Counted from the first letter of the stretch, positions 53,301 to 63,027 are shown. The stretch is 64,000 nt of DNA from Hydractinia symbiolongicarpus (GCF_029227915.1 NC_079878.1:18726001-18790000), one strand, 5' to 3'. The notes: generated by a model from the sequence alone, not told the origin. Numbers and translations: made by a program.

Positions 53301-54342
53301 AAGCTTACACAACCAGCACAATGAGCTGCCTTTCCTGCCGGAGCGTAAGGTGGTTCACAAGGTCAAGAAATTGACACCAAATCTCGAGCACAAGCGGAGG
53401 TACATGGTGCACATCAGAGCCCTTCATCAAGCTTTAAGGCACGGGCTCGAGCTCAAGAAGGTATACAGAGTCATCCAGTTTAACCAGAAGCCCTGGCTGA
53501 GAGACTACATCGACCACAACACAGGGCTTAGAACTGCCGCCAAAAACGTGTTCGAGAAGGACTTCTATAAGCTCATGAACATCTCTGTGTTCGGGAAGAC
53601 AATGGAGAACCTGAGGAACCACCACAACATCCAACTAGTCACGAACGAAGCTGCATAAACGAAGCTCGTCATGAAGCCTACTTTCAAGGGTGGAAACTAC
53701 TTCAGCAGTCACCTCATGGGTGTGGAGATGGGCAATACTGAGGTAAAGATGAACAATCCAGTGTATATTGGTCAAGCTATCTTGGACATGTCGTAAATCG
53801 TGATGTACGAGTTTCACTATGACTATACGCAGTCCAAGTACGGTAGCAAGTTGTGGATCTGTTACAACGGCACGGACTTTTTCGTGTACCACATAAGAAC
53901 AGAGGATTTTTACCGTGACATTGCAACTGATGTCGAGGAACGCTTTGACACGAGTGCCTATAGCAAGGATGATGGCAGACCTCTCCCCATTGGCAAAAAC
54001 AAAAAGGTCGTGGGCTTGATGAAGGATGAGCTAAGCGGAAAAATCATGATAGAGTTCATCACCCTTAGAGCAAAACTCTATGCTTATAAGAGTATAACAA
54101 AAGAGGGCGGCGATCGCAAAGCGATAGGTGTGAAGAAGTGTGTCACGGCCAAATCTATCACATTTGAGGGCTATCAGCGCTGTCTGGAGGATTGTGTCGA
54201 TATATACAAAACCTGGGTCTGTATACAAAACAAAGGGCATCAAATCTATACGTGGACAGGCTGGCAATTAATAGGGCAGACGACAAGCGGATCGTATAAG
54301 CAGACCAGATCACAACACTCGCGAGAGGTCATTATCTCTTAG
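50304..54342 (+). pseudogene. polB: protein-primed DNA polymerase B (broken, motif C mutated)
   Basis: Domains in order: SAP-like start (KTRGLTRYSKLRKADLI), a duplicated LDIFERQEIAKIRP / MNVFERQEMTKIRP segment, a helical block, the conserved Polinton polymerase N-terminus, exonuclease motif YADFE, the endonuclease VII-like cluster (KVRDHCHYTGVCRGAAHNLC), polymerase region with LDANNLYGWGM, motif B MNISVFGKTMEN and motif C reading CYNGTDFF, where the other copies have YMDTD, so one catalytic Asp is lost. Stops at 51,102 and 53,656; frameshifts at about 51,370, 52,500 (A run) and 53,093 (G run). Confidence 0.9.
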
Positions 54343-54363
54343 CGGCTAGGGGGGTGTCAATAA

Positions 54364-54937
54364 ATGCTGGAAGCCTTGTTACTGATCTCTATACTCCTAC
54401 CGTATGTGGCTCTTGTGCTCTGTTATCTGAAGTACAGGAGGCTATTAATAAATATGTTTAATCTCGCTGATATATTTGATGAAGTTGATGCATCAGCAGA
54501 AGCCCTTGAGCAACAAAAAACTATCGACAAGCGCCAAGCTTTGAAAGATGCACGTAAAGGTAAGACACACACACTTTCTGCCGAAGAAATGTACAGAAAC
54601 CTTCCTTGACAAAGCAACGGACGAGGTGATTGAGAAGATACATGCCGATTTTATCCAACGTGAGCTCCAGGAGAAGGGAGACAAAACAACCAAGGCCTTG
54701 TCAACTCATGCTATTAGCATGTATACCGAAGCTGTCACCAACGTGGTGCTCCTCGATAGTCCCGAGGCTCTATGCCAAGACCTGGAAGAGGACTCCATCA
54801 TCAAAGACTATGACTGGTTGGGGATTGTAGTGTACTCAGCTTTCGGAAAGCTTTTGGCACCTCTGCTTATTGCTGCGCATACCGTAAACCACTGCCAACT
54901 CTCCATGTCCAAGGTAGTTGAAGAGAAGGTTGTTTAA
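54364..54937 (+). pseudogene. membrane-anchored coiled protein downstream of polB (frameshifted)
   Basis: The first start (CAATAAATG) gives a membrane segment LEALLLISILLPYVALVLCY; a second ATG at 54,451 has its own TTAATAAAT box, as in P2. Then KRQALKDARKGKT, a frameshift near 54,590, and LGIVVYSAFGKLLAPLLIAA near the end. Confidence 0.6.
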
Positions 54938-54977
54938 CAGGAAGAAAAGAATAGGAAACAGTCTATCAAAGATACGC

Positions 54978-55079
54978 ATGGACAATCGTGAACGTTACGA
55001 GCGTTTAAAGGGCATGGCACTAGATCTATACAAGTTACCACCCCCTGCGTTATTCGGATTGGTGCAGTACATCTGCTGA
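54978..55079 (+). CDS. possible 33-residue peptide
   Basis: MDNRERYERLKGMALDLYKL onwards, in a gap between two conserved genes. No homologue in the other copies. Only length and position support it. Confidence 0.25.
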   Translation: MDNRERYERLKGMALDLYKLPPPALFGLVQYIC

Positions 55080-55222
55080 TTTGGTTGTACATGATACCGT
55101 CATCATAACGCCTGCGGCGGCTCGCTTCCCACCTCACGTCTGTGTTTTAGAGACGAGACATTATAAGAATTCACTGGAGTACGAGGGAAGATGGTTTTCT
55201 TAACGCGGAGTGTGTGATTTTG

Positions 55223-55238
55223 TAACTCCCACGAGTTA
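55223..55238. terminator. short hairpin before a small gene
   Basis: TAACTC and GAGTTA pair around CCAC just before the ATG at 55,245, the position of the P1 and P3 hairpins. Weak on its own. Confidence 0.45.
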
Positions 55239-55244
55239 TAAGAA

Positions 55245-55595
55245 ATGAGCAAACAACAATCACAAGAAGAAAGAGTCATAACAAAGCCAGCAAAGCATCC
55301 AGGGAGAGTCGCGCAAGGTCGCAAGTTGGCGGCACTGATTAAAAAGAGGAAGGAAGATCTGAAGCTACAATAGGGTGCTGTAGAATCTACAGTCAAAACC
55401 TCTTCTGGAGATACTTCTATACAGTCAGGCAGTGGTGTATACCTTGGTGGAGGCCTTGTCACACTTGCCTGTGTGACTGTTTGTGGAGTCTACTACATTA
55501 CGCGTAAGCAGCAGCAGCCGACTAAAACCTCGGAACCACGCACAGTTCCCAGGCCCACACCCCAGCCTGATATCGACCTTTTCAAGATGAAATAA
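55245..55595 (+). pseudogene. small basic protein with one membrane helix (one stop)
   Basis: Basic N-terminus (HPGRVAQGRKLAALIKKRKE), an in-frame TAG at 55,370, then a transmembrane helix (YLGGGLVTLACVTVCGVYYI) and the conserved C-terminal PDIDLFKMK. Homologue of P2 33,520. Confidence 0.65.
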
Positions 55596-55606
55596 TCATA
55601 ATATAA

Positions 55607-55852
55607 ATGATTTCTAATGTGACGTGCAAAGAGAAGGAGATAATTGACATGCTGTATGAAACTGTCGTGGACCGAGGCTTTACTTACGCCATGGCTGGGA
55701 AGAAATTTCTCGGGATCTCGAGCCCCAGTACCAAGCTGGATACCAGCGATGTGATGAAGATAATAGCTTATTTTTCGGCAGGTAGAGGTTCAAGAGAGAT
55801 GGCGGTAGCAAAAGGCGGGATTCCTGCATCTATCGTACGTAAGCGGAAATAG
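55607..55852 (+). CDS. small membrane-associated protein
   Basis: 81 residues, intact. MLYETVVDRGFTYAMAGKKF, SSPSTKLDTSDVMKIIAYFS, and a basic C-terminus. Shares the KK-x-LG-x-S-x-P-x2-K-x-D frame with P2 33,266. Start behind TATAAATG. Function unknown. Confidence 0.6.
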   Translation: MISNVTCKEKEIIDMLYETVVDRGFTYAMAGKKFLGISSPSTKLDTSDVMKIIAYFSAGRGSREMAVAKGGIPASIVRKRK

Positions 55853-55898
55853 ATGGTCCTAGCAAAACCACCCGGCATGCCATGCCTGGTTAAAGGAT

Positions 55899-55921
55899 CA
55901 TGTTTGCATACAACAAACATG
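55899..55921. terminator. palindrome spanning the ATPase start
   Basis: CATGTTTG and CAAACATG pair perfectly; the right arm contains the ATPase ATG (55,919). It follows the stop at 55,852. Confidence 0.75.
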
Positions 55922-56458
55922 ACTATCGATGTGGTGCTACAGCCACATACCGCGATTTTTACAAGACCTACCTCGTGCGGTAAGACCCAACGAGTGCTCG
56001 ACCTCTTGGAGAATGAATACAGACACCACTTCCACAACATTATCATCCTGTGTCCCAATATCCACTGGAATAGGACTTACTTGGAGAGAGCCTGCCTCTG
56101 GCAGGATGACTATGTGTTCCTTATAGATCCTGGTGACCAGCTATTTTATTGGATCGAGCAATTATCGAAGCGGCTAGCGGGTGAGGAAACGTTATTTATC
56201 GTCCACGATATGATCGCTGATGAGACCCTTGACAAGCGTCGACAACCACTCCTTGAGCTAGCCATCAGTGGTCGTCACAAGAAGCATAGCTTATGGTTGT
56301 TAACCCAATCGTATACCGCTTTGCCGAAGAGCTTGAGAAGGCAGAAGAAACAGTTGTTTATGTGGTATCCGTACGAGCGCAGCGAAATGAATTTTATTAA
56401 TGAAGAGACTAACATGATCGGTGACTGGGAGACGATCAAAGTTGATCTGAAAATCTGA
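55919..56458 (+). CDS. atp: A32-like packaging ATPase with altered Walker motifs
   Basis: 180 residues from the ATG in the palindrome (MTIDVVLQPHTAIF); an upstream in-frame ATG at 55,853 would bypass it. Walker A reads RPTSCGKT (first Gly replaced), Walker B TLFIVHD (first Asp replaced by His; P2 has VDD). The C-terminal half with WLLTQSYTALPKSLRRQ and LFMWYPYE is present, unlike P2. The family packages DNA into capsids. The frame is open but the enzyme is likely impaired. Confidence 0.85.
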   Translation: MTIDVVLQPHTAIFTRPTSCGKTQRVLDLLENEYRHHFHNIIILCPNIHWNRTYLERACLWQDDYVFLIDPGDQLFYWIEQLSKRLAGEETLFIVHDMIADETLDKRRQPLLELAISGRHKKHSLWLLTQSYTALPKSLRRQKKQLFMWYPYERSEMNFINEETNMIGDWETIKVDLKI

Positions 56459-56542
56459 CTTGGAACACTCCTGGACCTGGAAAATTTTGGAGTGAGCACA
56501 GTACATGTATACACAATCCTGATTGAGAACTTTTTAGATAAA

Positions 56543-56770
56543 ATGTCTTGTGTCGAAATGTTAATAAAGAGGCTTGAGGAGCAGCACAAGTTAATCAAAC
56601 AAAAGGACGCGACCATCGCGCTGCAGGAGGGTGAACTCGAAGATATGGACCAATACATTTTAATACGGTTCCGGGAAATTGAGAGCTTTCGAAAAAAGGT
56701 TCGGCTACGCTGCGCGCAGAATCCGAGGAGAGACAATGTCATATATAACACGACAACTTTGTCGCATTAG
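56543..56770 (+). CDS. small coiled protein
   Basis: 75 residues. MSCVEMLIKRLEEQHKLIKQ and a heptad-like body, basic tail. Start behind GATAAA. Lies where P2 has the 60-residue gene. Function unknown. Confidence 0.5.
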   Translation: MSCVEMLIKRLEEQHKLIKQKDATIALQEGELEDMDQYILIRFREIESFRKKVRLRCAQNPRRDNVIYNTTTLSH

Positions 56771-56796
56771 ATGACGCCCTGGGGTAAGGTAAGTAT

Positions 56797-56821
56797 TAAG
56801 GTGAACCTGTGGCTCACCTTA
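56797..56821. terminator. hairpin after the small coiled-protein gene
   Basis: TAAGGTGA and TCACCTTA pair perfectly with extra inner pairs, between the stop at 56,770 and the BRO start. Confidence 0.75.
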
Positions 56822-56883
56822 GCTGTCAGCAAAAATCACGAGCACCGTCCTCACAACACAAGCCCCAAAGACTCTAAGCTAGA

Positions 56884-57748
56884 ATGTCATGTCTTGTAGC
56901 GGTTAAATTTAACAATACCAAGTTACATACCGTAACCATCAACGGTCGCTCTTGGACTCGTGCTAAAGAAGTAGTACAAGGCGCACTGGAGTATAGAAAA
57001 GATACATCTAATACCATCCACAACCACTGCAGTCGTGAAAATTACGCCCACAAGTGGCAACTGAGCGGTTCACCCGCAGCTGGTAAACCGGTGGAATGGC
57101 CATCCGACTCGCAAAAATACGACCTCTACATCAATGAGGAGGGCATGTACGAGCTGGTGTTTGGAAGCCAGCAGCCCAAGGCGAGAAGGTTCAGGAAATA
57201 CTGCTGGAGCACAATGTTCCCAAAAATCCGTGAGCAACTACAGCGCCAAGCCATCGAAGAAAAAGATGTGGCTCTGGCGCTCCTTAATGATGATCTCGAA
57301 GACAGGGATAGACAACTTGTGGTGTTAAATAACGAGCTTGCAGCACAGTCCCAAGAAAATGCAAGACTACGTGTCACATGCCCAAGATCCAGGGAAAGAC
57401 AACGATATTATGATTTACCACAACCATACGATACCTGAAGACGATAAGTACCACCACCTCCCATACTACGGCGCTCGCGTACAAAAATGTGCTTTCTCCA
57501 CTGAAAGAAAATGGCTTAAGGATCAATACCCTAAGTCGGAGGAGATCGTCGTTATTGATAATGCTAATGGTATGCATGCCTTTAAAAGATTTAAAGAGGA
57601 AAGACATGTGGAGCGATACATATGCCACTTCAAGCTTATCGACCTTATTCAAGACGGGTTATGCGATCTAGGTGCTCCAGTACCAGAGGACTCTCTAGTC
57701 CATGCACACTTTTTTTGTAGCTCCTACGAGCCACAAAAACACGCCTGA
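56884..57748 (+). pseudogene. BRO-family protein (Bro-N domain, frameshifted)
   Basis: Bro-N: LHTVTINGRSWTRAKEVVQG, a basic middle, KYDLYINEEGMYELVFGSQQ and FRKYCWSTMFPKIREQL. A linker with LLNDDLEDRDRQL follows, then a frameshift near 57,350 into a C-terminal domain (KWLKDQYPKSEEIVVIDNAN, HVERYICHFKLIDLI) that differs from the P2 version. Same family, different C-terminal module. Confidence 0.7.
57712..57739. terminator. hairpin at the BRO 3' end
   Basis: TTTTTGTAGCTC and GAGCCACAAAAA pair in 11 of 12 positions around CTAC. It lies within the last codons of the open frame, so the original stop may have been earlier. Confidence 0.7.
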
Positions 57749-57811
57749 TAGACGCTGCTTGACCACTTCAGCGGTATGTTAAAAGGAATGAAATGTCAAG
57801 AAACAAAAAAG

Positions 57812-58510
57812 ATGGAAGCCTACGTACAGAGCCAACAATTTAGAAACATTTACGATATTCGGGTGCCAGTGTTGAGATGCTGCATCAAGGCAGGGTCAAC
57901 TACTGGGTATTGTTCACAGTGTTTGGAAAATTTTAGATTTAGGGGTGGGTCATACTATGAAGGGTTTGAATATCCAGATAATGACGAACTTCTAGAGAGA
58001 GTAGTTTCGGGTGAAAAGCCGTGGGGAGAAATTATATGTGAGGAGGAAGATGAAGTGCTCGAGGTTGATATTGAAGACCTGGGTTTACATATTGTTTCCG
58101 CCGAAGTGAACAAGTGGGGCATGCTCTGCTACGAGGTTATCAAGGACCCTGAATTAAGGCTCTCAGATCTAGCAGACCTAACGCAAATAGGCGACATACT
58201 TAACACTCAAATCGAGGATAGAGCATTGGTTGACATCATCGACCTTGATAGCGAGCCCAATGTTATCAATGGGATCGTCTATGGCTATCTATTCTACACC
58301 CTGCATCTTTATGATTATACGCGCCTTCATCCAATTAACTCCAGCGATTATGATGACTCCAACGATGATAAGGATGATGATTATAAGGATGTTGCTCGGG
58401 TAGGTATTAACGTGAACCACAGGTTCACGTTAACTACCACAAAAACAACAAATTTACCACTCTTTAACATGCTCCGGAGGCACTTCAACATCCTCTGGGA
58501 TCAATATTAA
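57812..58510 (+). CDS. conserved cysteine protein with acidic C-terminus
   Basis: About 232 residues; the start MEAYVQSQQF is the one shared by the copies. VPVLRCCIKAGS and CSQC suggest a four-Cys site. Then acidic and Leu-rich segments (LSDLADLTQIGDILNTQIED, VDIIDLDSEPN) and an Asp-rich tail. The P2 version stops after the acidic tail; here the frame runs on through the hairpin into sequence antisense to the integrase, so a stop was probably lost. Confidence 0.65.
   Translation: MEAYVQSQQFRNIYDIRVPVLRCCIKAGSTTGYCSQCLENFRFRGGSYYEGFEYPDNDELLERVVSGEKPWGEIICEEEDEVLEVDIEDLGLHIVSAEVNKWGMLCYEVIKDPELRLSDLADLTQIGDILNTQIEDRALVDIIDLDSEPNVINGIVYGYLFYTLHLYDYTRLHPINSSDYDDSNDDKDDDYKDVARVGINVNHRFTLTTTKTTNLPLFNMLRRHFNILWDQY
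58407..58433. terminator. hairpin between convergent genes
   Basis: TTAACGTGAACC and GGTTCACGTTAA are perfect 12-base arms around ACA, just past the integrase 3' end (58,454, minus). Confidence 0.85.
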
Positions 58511-59465
58511 CTCTTCTGACACAAAGCTTCGATCAGGCCTATCAGCCAAATAGTACAGGAGACGGGTACCAGTCACGATACGATCGAATATATACGTTTT
58601 CTTGCTCCGCCAAGCGTGAGTCGCGCGTCTTTTAGCATCACCATGCTCTTCTCTTTGTTGCCGGAGGTACAAGTAGAGACCGTCATCAGGTAGAGGCTTT
58701 TCCTCAGGATGGCCTTCGCTTTTCGTAAGCGGGACTTCGTCTAGCTTGATGGCCTTGCTTGGCTTCATCCCAATCATCGCGGTTTTGGTGTTGTTCAAAC
58801 TTTTCACGATAGTATAGAGCTGTTTGACCCAAGTGGTACTTTGTTCATCAGAGGCCAACTCTTGCGCATCTTGAGGTTTGAAAAGCTTTTCCGCGAGCAC
58901 CTTGTTGTAGGACTCCACAAACGCCGTCAAAGTGTGGTGATACTTTGTGGTAACCCTTTTAATTTCAACACCCTTACCTTCCAGGAGCTTGCTCACGTCT
59001 GATTTGAATTCTGAACCATTGTCGCACTGGAAAGCCCTCCTAAAGTTCCGGCTTTATAGATATCCTTGATCATGTCGCAACTTCGCTGACTTTCTTGGTC
59101 CTCAAAGGTTTCGCTACTTTGTACCTCGAAGCCACGTCGATGCCTGCGAGGATGTATTTATAGGTGTTTCCATAGACTTTATTGTGAGGCATATAGAGCA
59201 AGTCGAGCTGGTGCATTTCATTGGGCGTTATAATGGTGAAATGTGGGTAATTGATGCGCTTGGGCCCCCGAATATGTCGGCGCCAGAGCAGTTGGCGAGT
59301 TAGCCAATGAGTAACTCTCTTTTTAGAAAGGCCAGAGTGTTCAGCGAGTAATTTGATCGCCTTGCTTCCTGTCCAGAGATGCTCCGGAGAGTAACAGATC
59401 TTGCTTAGCTTTTCGGCTTCCTCAGCCGTAACGATATTTGCTACGCGCTTTGCTGCGTTCGACAT
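58454..59465 (-). pseudogene. int: retroviral-type integrase (frameshifted)
   Basis: Start MSNAAKRVANIVTAEEAEKL, then YSPEHLWTGSKAIKL and the first Asp (HQLDLLYM). Frameshifts near 59,075 and 59,030 disrupt the stretch with the second Asp (CDNGSEF-like, still readable out of frame). The Glu (FVESYNK) and the C-terminal part (LYLYLRQQREEH, DRIVTGTR, PEDVEVPPEHVKEW) are open. Confidence 0.85.
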
Positions 59466-59482
59466 GTTTATTACATATCGAA
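59458..59482. terminator. imperfect palindrome spanning the integrase start
   Basis: TTCGACATG and CATATCGAA pair with one mismatch around TTTATTA. Same site as in P1, P2 and P3. Confidence 0.6.
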
Positions 59483-59522
59483 AACGTTCTACGTGCATCT
59501 AGGCCCAGCTCCTGCAGAGCCG

Positions 59523-59921
59523 CTACGCGAACTTGTACGCTGCAAAACCCAGTAGAGCCAGGGATCCTACGATAAACGTCAGCTCACCGTATTGTTGCTG
59601 TTTGCTGGGTATATAGTAGTCGGAGAGTTTGGGAGCCTTTTCGATAATGGCTATATAATACTCTTGCATGCCTTCATCAAGCTCTTTCAAGCTTTCTCCA
59701 GCTTGACGCTTGAGCTCTCGTTGCTTGTTATACCTGCCGATTTTTACCTGTCTGTCACGCACCCACTGTGCGTGAGCTGCTTGGAGTTGTTCGATCGCTT
59801 TATCGTGCCTTTTACGCTCCTCTTCACCGTGGCCCGAGAGCTTGCTGAATAGGAAATTTGAACCGCTAATTGCCAACGCGTTAATCCCCGCCCCTCCTGC
59901 TATTACTGCCAAGGTAGCCAT
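59523..59921 (-). CDS. small membrane protein upstream of integrase
   Basis: 132 residues, intact. MATLAVIAGGAGINALAISG, FLFSKLSGHGEEERKRHD, a charged helix, KQQQYGELTF and a C-terminal hydrophobic segment. Identical length to the P2 and P3 versions. Function unknown. Confidence 0.75.
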   Translation of the reverse strand: MATLAVIAGGAGINALAISGSNFLFSKLSGHGEEERKRHDKAIEQLQAAHAQWVRDRQVKIGRYNKQRELKRQAGESLKELDEGMQEYYIAIIEKAPKLSDYYIPSKQQQYGELTFIVGSLALLGFAAYKFA

Positions 59922-59930
59922 ATGTTTATT

Positions 59931-61084
59931 CTAGTACTCCACACTGTAAAATCTACCATCTAGAATATTCAACTGAGCGTCCCCGCTCCCATCAACTTTC
60001 TTCGTCATGTGGAGAATTATACCGTCCGACAATCTCTGTAATGGCCTCCACTACCATGTAGGCTGTGATCGGGTGTCGCATGGAAGTCGACAAATAACGC
60101 GTAGCATTCCGTAAAAAACTGCCCGATGTTCATTTTGCTATGTGCATCCCTGGAAAGTCCAAAGACTTGTTCGAGATGATCTTTCGGGAGCATGGCATGC
60201 GAGTAGAGCTCATTGGGCTCACCTTCCACCGTGATCGCGATTTTCAGGATCTTGGGGTTTTAGAAGACCTCGTTAGCGCCAGAGTAAGATTTCACTTTGC
60301 CAGGGTCCACAAACAATAGGAGTATACCTTTGAGGCTTTTGGCAGGAGTGTCGATTTGCAAGTTGTAGCTGGTATCAGCTTTCTTCATCGTTATAACTTT
60401 GCTGCGGAGTACACGCTCATAGGGCAGGGCGAGCCTCAAGTATCGTGACATCATAGCACTCGCGACACCCTCGTTTGTCACTTTATCAAACTCTAAGCAA
60501 ATGTTGGTGATCTTGTAAGCAGAATCAGCTGGTACGGCTGTCGTGCTTCCAGCAGCAGCCGTACCAGAGTCTTTTTTTCGAAAAATTTACCGATAGGGAT
60601 GCAAAAGGTGTTGTCATACACCGCCACGATCGCTTTTTCTTCATCATTTCCTACATGGTCGCTAGCCTTCACTTGCAGGGCTCCGATGGTGCCGTCATTG
60701 GTTTTGATGCCTTCAAGAATCAAATTGTTCTTGATCACGCTTGGGGAGTCACAGATCTCTATATACTGCGACCACATTGAAATCGCTGATGTTTTGCACT
60801 TCATGGCCGTTCAGACCTATGCGGAGGTTTTGAACCAGGGCCTTGCCGATGTTGCCGACGATGGTGCGTTTCGTATTGGTACCCGTAAGCTCCAAGTCGA
60901 ATAGGAGTTTGAGAGAGCCTGGGAAAATTATATCATTCTGTCCCATGTTTGGGATGTCGACATTCAAATCTTCATTCTGGTTAATCGTACTGGGGATATG
61001 GAAGACTTTGACGCGTTGTTTCTTCTCCTTTAGGGCTAGCATCGTTTTTAATTCCTTGTGTGGATCTAGTTTAGTTCCGTACAT
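59931..61084 (-). pseudogene. mcp: major capsid protein (internal deletion, frameshifts)
   Basis: MYGTKLDPHKELKTMLALKE, DLNVDIPNMGQNDIIFPGSL, the LTGTNTKRTIVGNIGKALVQ region, then frame changes; a stretch of about 35 codons after FCIPIGKFF is missing; the later LALPYERVLRSKVITMK and the C-terminal part remain in pieces. Divergent from the coiled-coil gene at 29 bp. Confidence 0.8.
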
Positions 61085-61117
61085 TTATTAGTAGGTTGTA
61101 GAGGGATGAATAAATGT
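61081..61117. promoter_or_regulatory. palindromic divergent start region, MCP / coiled-coil gene
   Basis: ACATTTATT and AATAAATGT pair perfectly; the arms contain the two start codons and AATAAA-type boxes. Confidence 0.7.
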
Positions 61118-61585
61118 CGATTAATCCAGAAGAAGGAGCTCTTATACGAGAGGAATATATTCAATATCAGGACGCGGAGTTTAGTAGCGCGAGCGAGATC
61201 CTTCGACCTGGGGATATTCCAGGGTCCAGCATTACGCCCGCAACACCTTCGGGAGGTACCACGACGGCGCAACAACAGCTCACGGCAAGGCAGGAGCTAG
61301 TAAGATCTAAAGTTGATAGCCTTTATGAACATCTTGAGAGTAAAATGGGGGAGCCAATATTGAGGAATTTCGATGATTTTGAATTGAGGGGGGATCGCCT
61401 TATCTTTAAACTAAGAAAAAAGGAAGGGAAACGCTTAACCCCCTATGGAAATTGATATAACCGACATGGTGTATAAAGAGAATGGCGGGTTTCGTGCAGT
61501 CGGTGCAATAAAGACTAATCTAAAAGTAGACATCGTGAGGGGTCTAGGATTTACCGACTATGTCACTACGCCCAACAAAATGGAA
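61114..61585 (+). pseudogene. coiled-coil membrane protein (3' deleted)
   Basis: Head region (MSINPEEGALIREEYIQYQD, PATPSGGTTTAQQQ), RSKVDSLYEHLESKMGEPIL, a frameshift near 61,440, then GLGFTDYVTTPNKME. There the gene breaks; the coiled coil and membrane parts are missing. Confidence 0.65.
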
Positions 61586-61762
61586 TTATCATATAGCATG
61601 TGTAACTTCATTCTCGCTAGGATACGTCGCATGTGGTAATAGACGTGGAACTTGAAAATGGATTGAACGAGAAGTACGCAGCCATTCATGTGCTTGGCAG
61701 AGATCCTCAACGCCGTTGTCGCGCAATGACAAGCGAAATGCACCTGGATGTTCAGGATCGAT
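61586..61762 (-). pseudogene. capsid-region protein fragment
   Basis: Minus-strand piece with LNIQVHFACHCATTALRISA and FKFHVYYHMRRILARMKLHM, matching the N-terminal third of the P2 gene at 25,746. Both ends are cut. Confidence 0.6.
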
Positions 61763-62118
61763 CGTTTCAATGACGGGTACACGGTGGTGATTCATCGATA
61801 ACTGCAAGAGCTCTAGAGTCTACCCTACGATCCAAAGAAAAAATACTATCTGAAGGGTGACTACGATTCATTCTATAAGACTGACGTATACCATAGGTTA
61901 CGACTTGTTTGCCCCCAGTTAGATGGAGATGACTGCCTGCTGGATGGTAAAAAATCCAAGATTCTTGTCATGCTTCCTACCAAAGAGCTAAGTGCCTGGG
62001 GGATATGCTTACGTGGAGTTTCGACACTCCTGTGTATCTTCCCTTGAAGGGCTCGACCGGTCGTCTCGAGTTCATGCTGACAGACGAGTATCACCACGAT
62101 AAGAATGTTTCGTTCAGG
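61763..62118 (+). pseudogene. minor capsid (penton-like) protein fragment
   Basis: Begins inside the gene at DGYTVVIHR, then LPYDPKKKYYLKGDYDSF, RLRLVCPQLDGDDCLLDG, KELSAWG with a frameshift, and ends fused to the next gene with its own 3' end missing. Confidence 0.6.
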
Positions 62119-62705
62119 AGGATGCTTCGCAAGTCTATAGACTGAAGAAAATTGAAGAAGTAGAGCAGTACCTTAGGACCGAAATTAAAGAGCGTGATAA
62201 GTTCGCTAAACAATTCAAGGTGCATGGTACCTGGGTGAGGTTCTGCGACCATGGGTTACTAGCGGTAAGTGTGATAACTTCAGGTGTTGGTATCGGTAGT
62301 ATACTCTCGGAAATCGGTGTACCATTGGCCGTGGCTATGGGTGGAATTACGATTGCCGTAGGGTTGGGACAAGCTGGTCTGCAGAACGCTGGGAAGAGGC
62401 TAGATGTCAAGAGTAAGAGTCATGAAAGTATCAGACTACTAGCGGAGACCAAACTCAACTCTATTGTTGACTTGATCTCGAAAGCTGTGGAGAATGGTGT
62501 GAATAGCGACTACGAGTTCAGCCTAATCATACAGCAAAAGCAATAATATATGGCATTGAAGGAACAAGCCCGACAACGAACACGCAAGATCGTGGAATCG
62601 ATCCATGAACGGGAACGTATGCAGCTTGTCGCGCAAGGACGTGAGGAGGCGAAGGATGAACTGCTCAAAAAACTTCAATCTGCGCAGTATGTCAGCGGTA
62701 CTTAG
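62119..62705 (+). pseudogene. glycine-rich membrane protein (5' fused, one stop)
   Basis: YRLKKIEEVEQYLRTEIKER, VRFCDHGLLAVSVITSGVGI, VAMGGITIAVGLGQAGLQNA, a helical part, then a TAA at 62,544 and the tail MALKEQARQRTRKIVESIHE to LQSAQYVSGT. The head is lost in the fusion with the minor capsid fragment. Confidence 0.6.
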
Positions 62706-62729
62706 AGGAGCCGCCGCGTATTTATAGAT

Positions 62730-62752
62730 CTAGTGTGTTGGTTACATACTAG
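62730..62752. terminator. hairpin between convergent genes
   Basis: CTAGTGTGT and ACATACTAG pair with one mismatch, between the 3' ends at 62,705 and 62,749. It corresponds to the P2 hairpin at 24,315. Confidence 0.65.
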
Positions 62753-63027
62753 ACGATCTCGAGCACTTCTCCAGTATCATAGGCGATGATAAGACCACAG
62801 TCATACACGACACGTCGCTGCTTTTCGGAGAGCTGTCTCGAGTATTCTTCGAGGTTTTTCCGCCAAGCGAGCCTGACGCAAGGTTGACAGAAGAGACCAT
62901 CTGTTTGCGTCGAAGCGTCTTTGTACTTGACCTTGGCAATGGCTTCGAGAAGAGGGCCCCTATTCATAGTTGAGTAATTACGGATCTTTAGTGCTTTCGC
63001 TTCCTTTTTCAAGGCGGGAACGTTCAT
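62749..63027 (-). CDS. SAP-like protein with a CxxC pair
   Basis: 92 residues, starting MNVPALKKEAKALKIRNYST. SAP-like helix pair, KVKYKDASTQTDG, a CQPC knuckle, and an acidic end. Homologue of P2 24,060. Probably binds DNA. Confidence 0.6.
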   Translation of the reverse strand: MNVPALKKEAKALKIRNYSTMNRGPLLEAIAKVKYKDASTQTDGLFCQPCVRLAWRKNLEEYSRQLSEKQRRVVYDCGLIIAYDTGEVLEIV

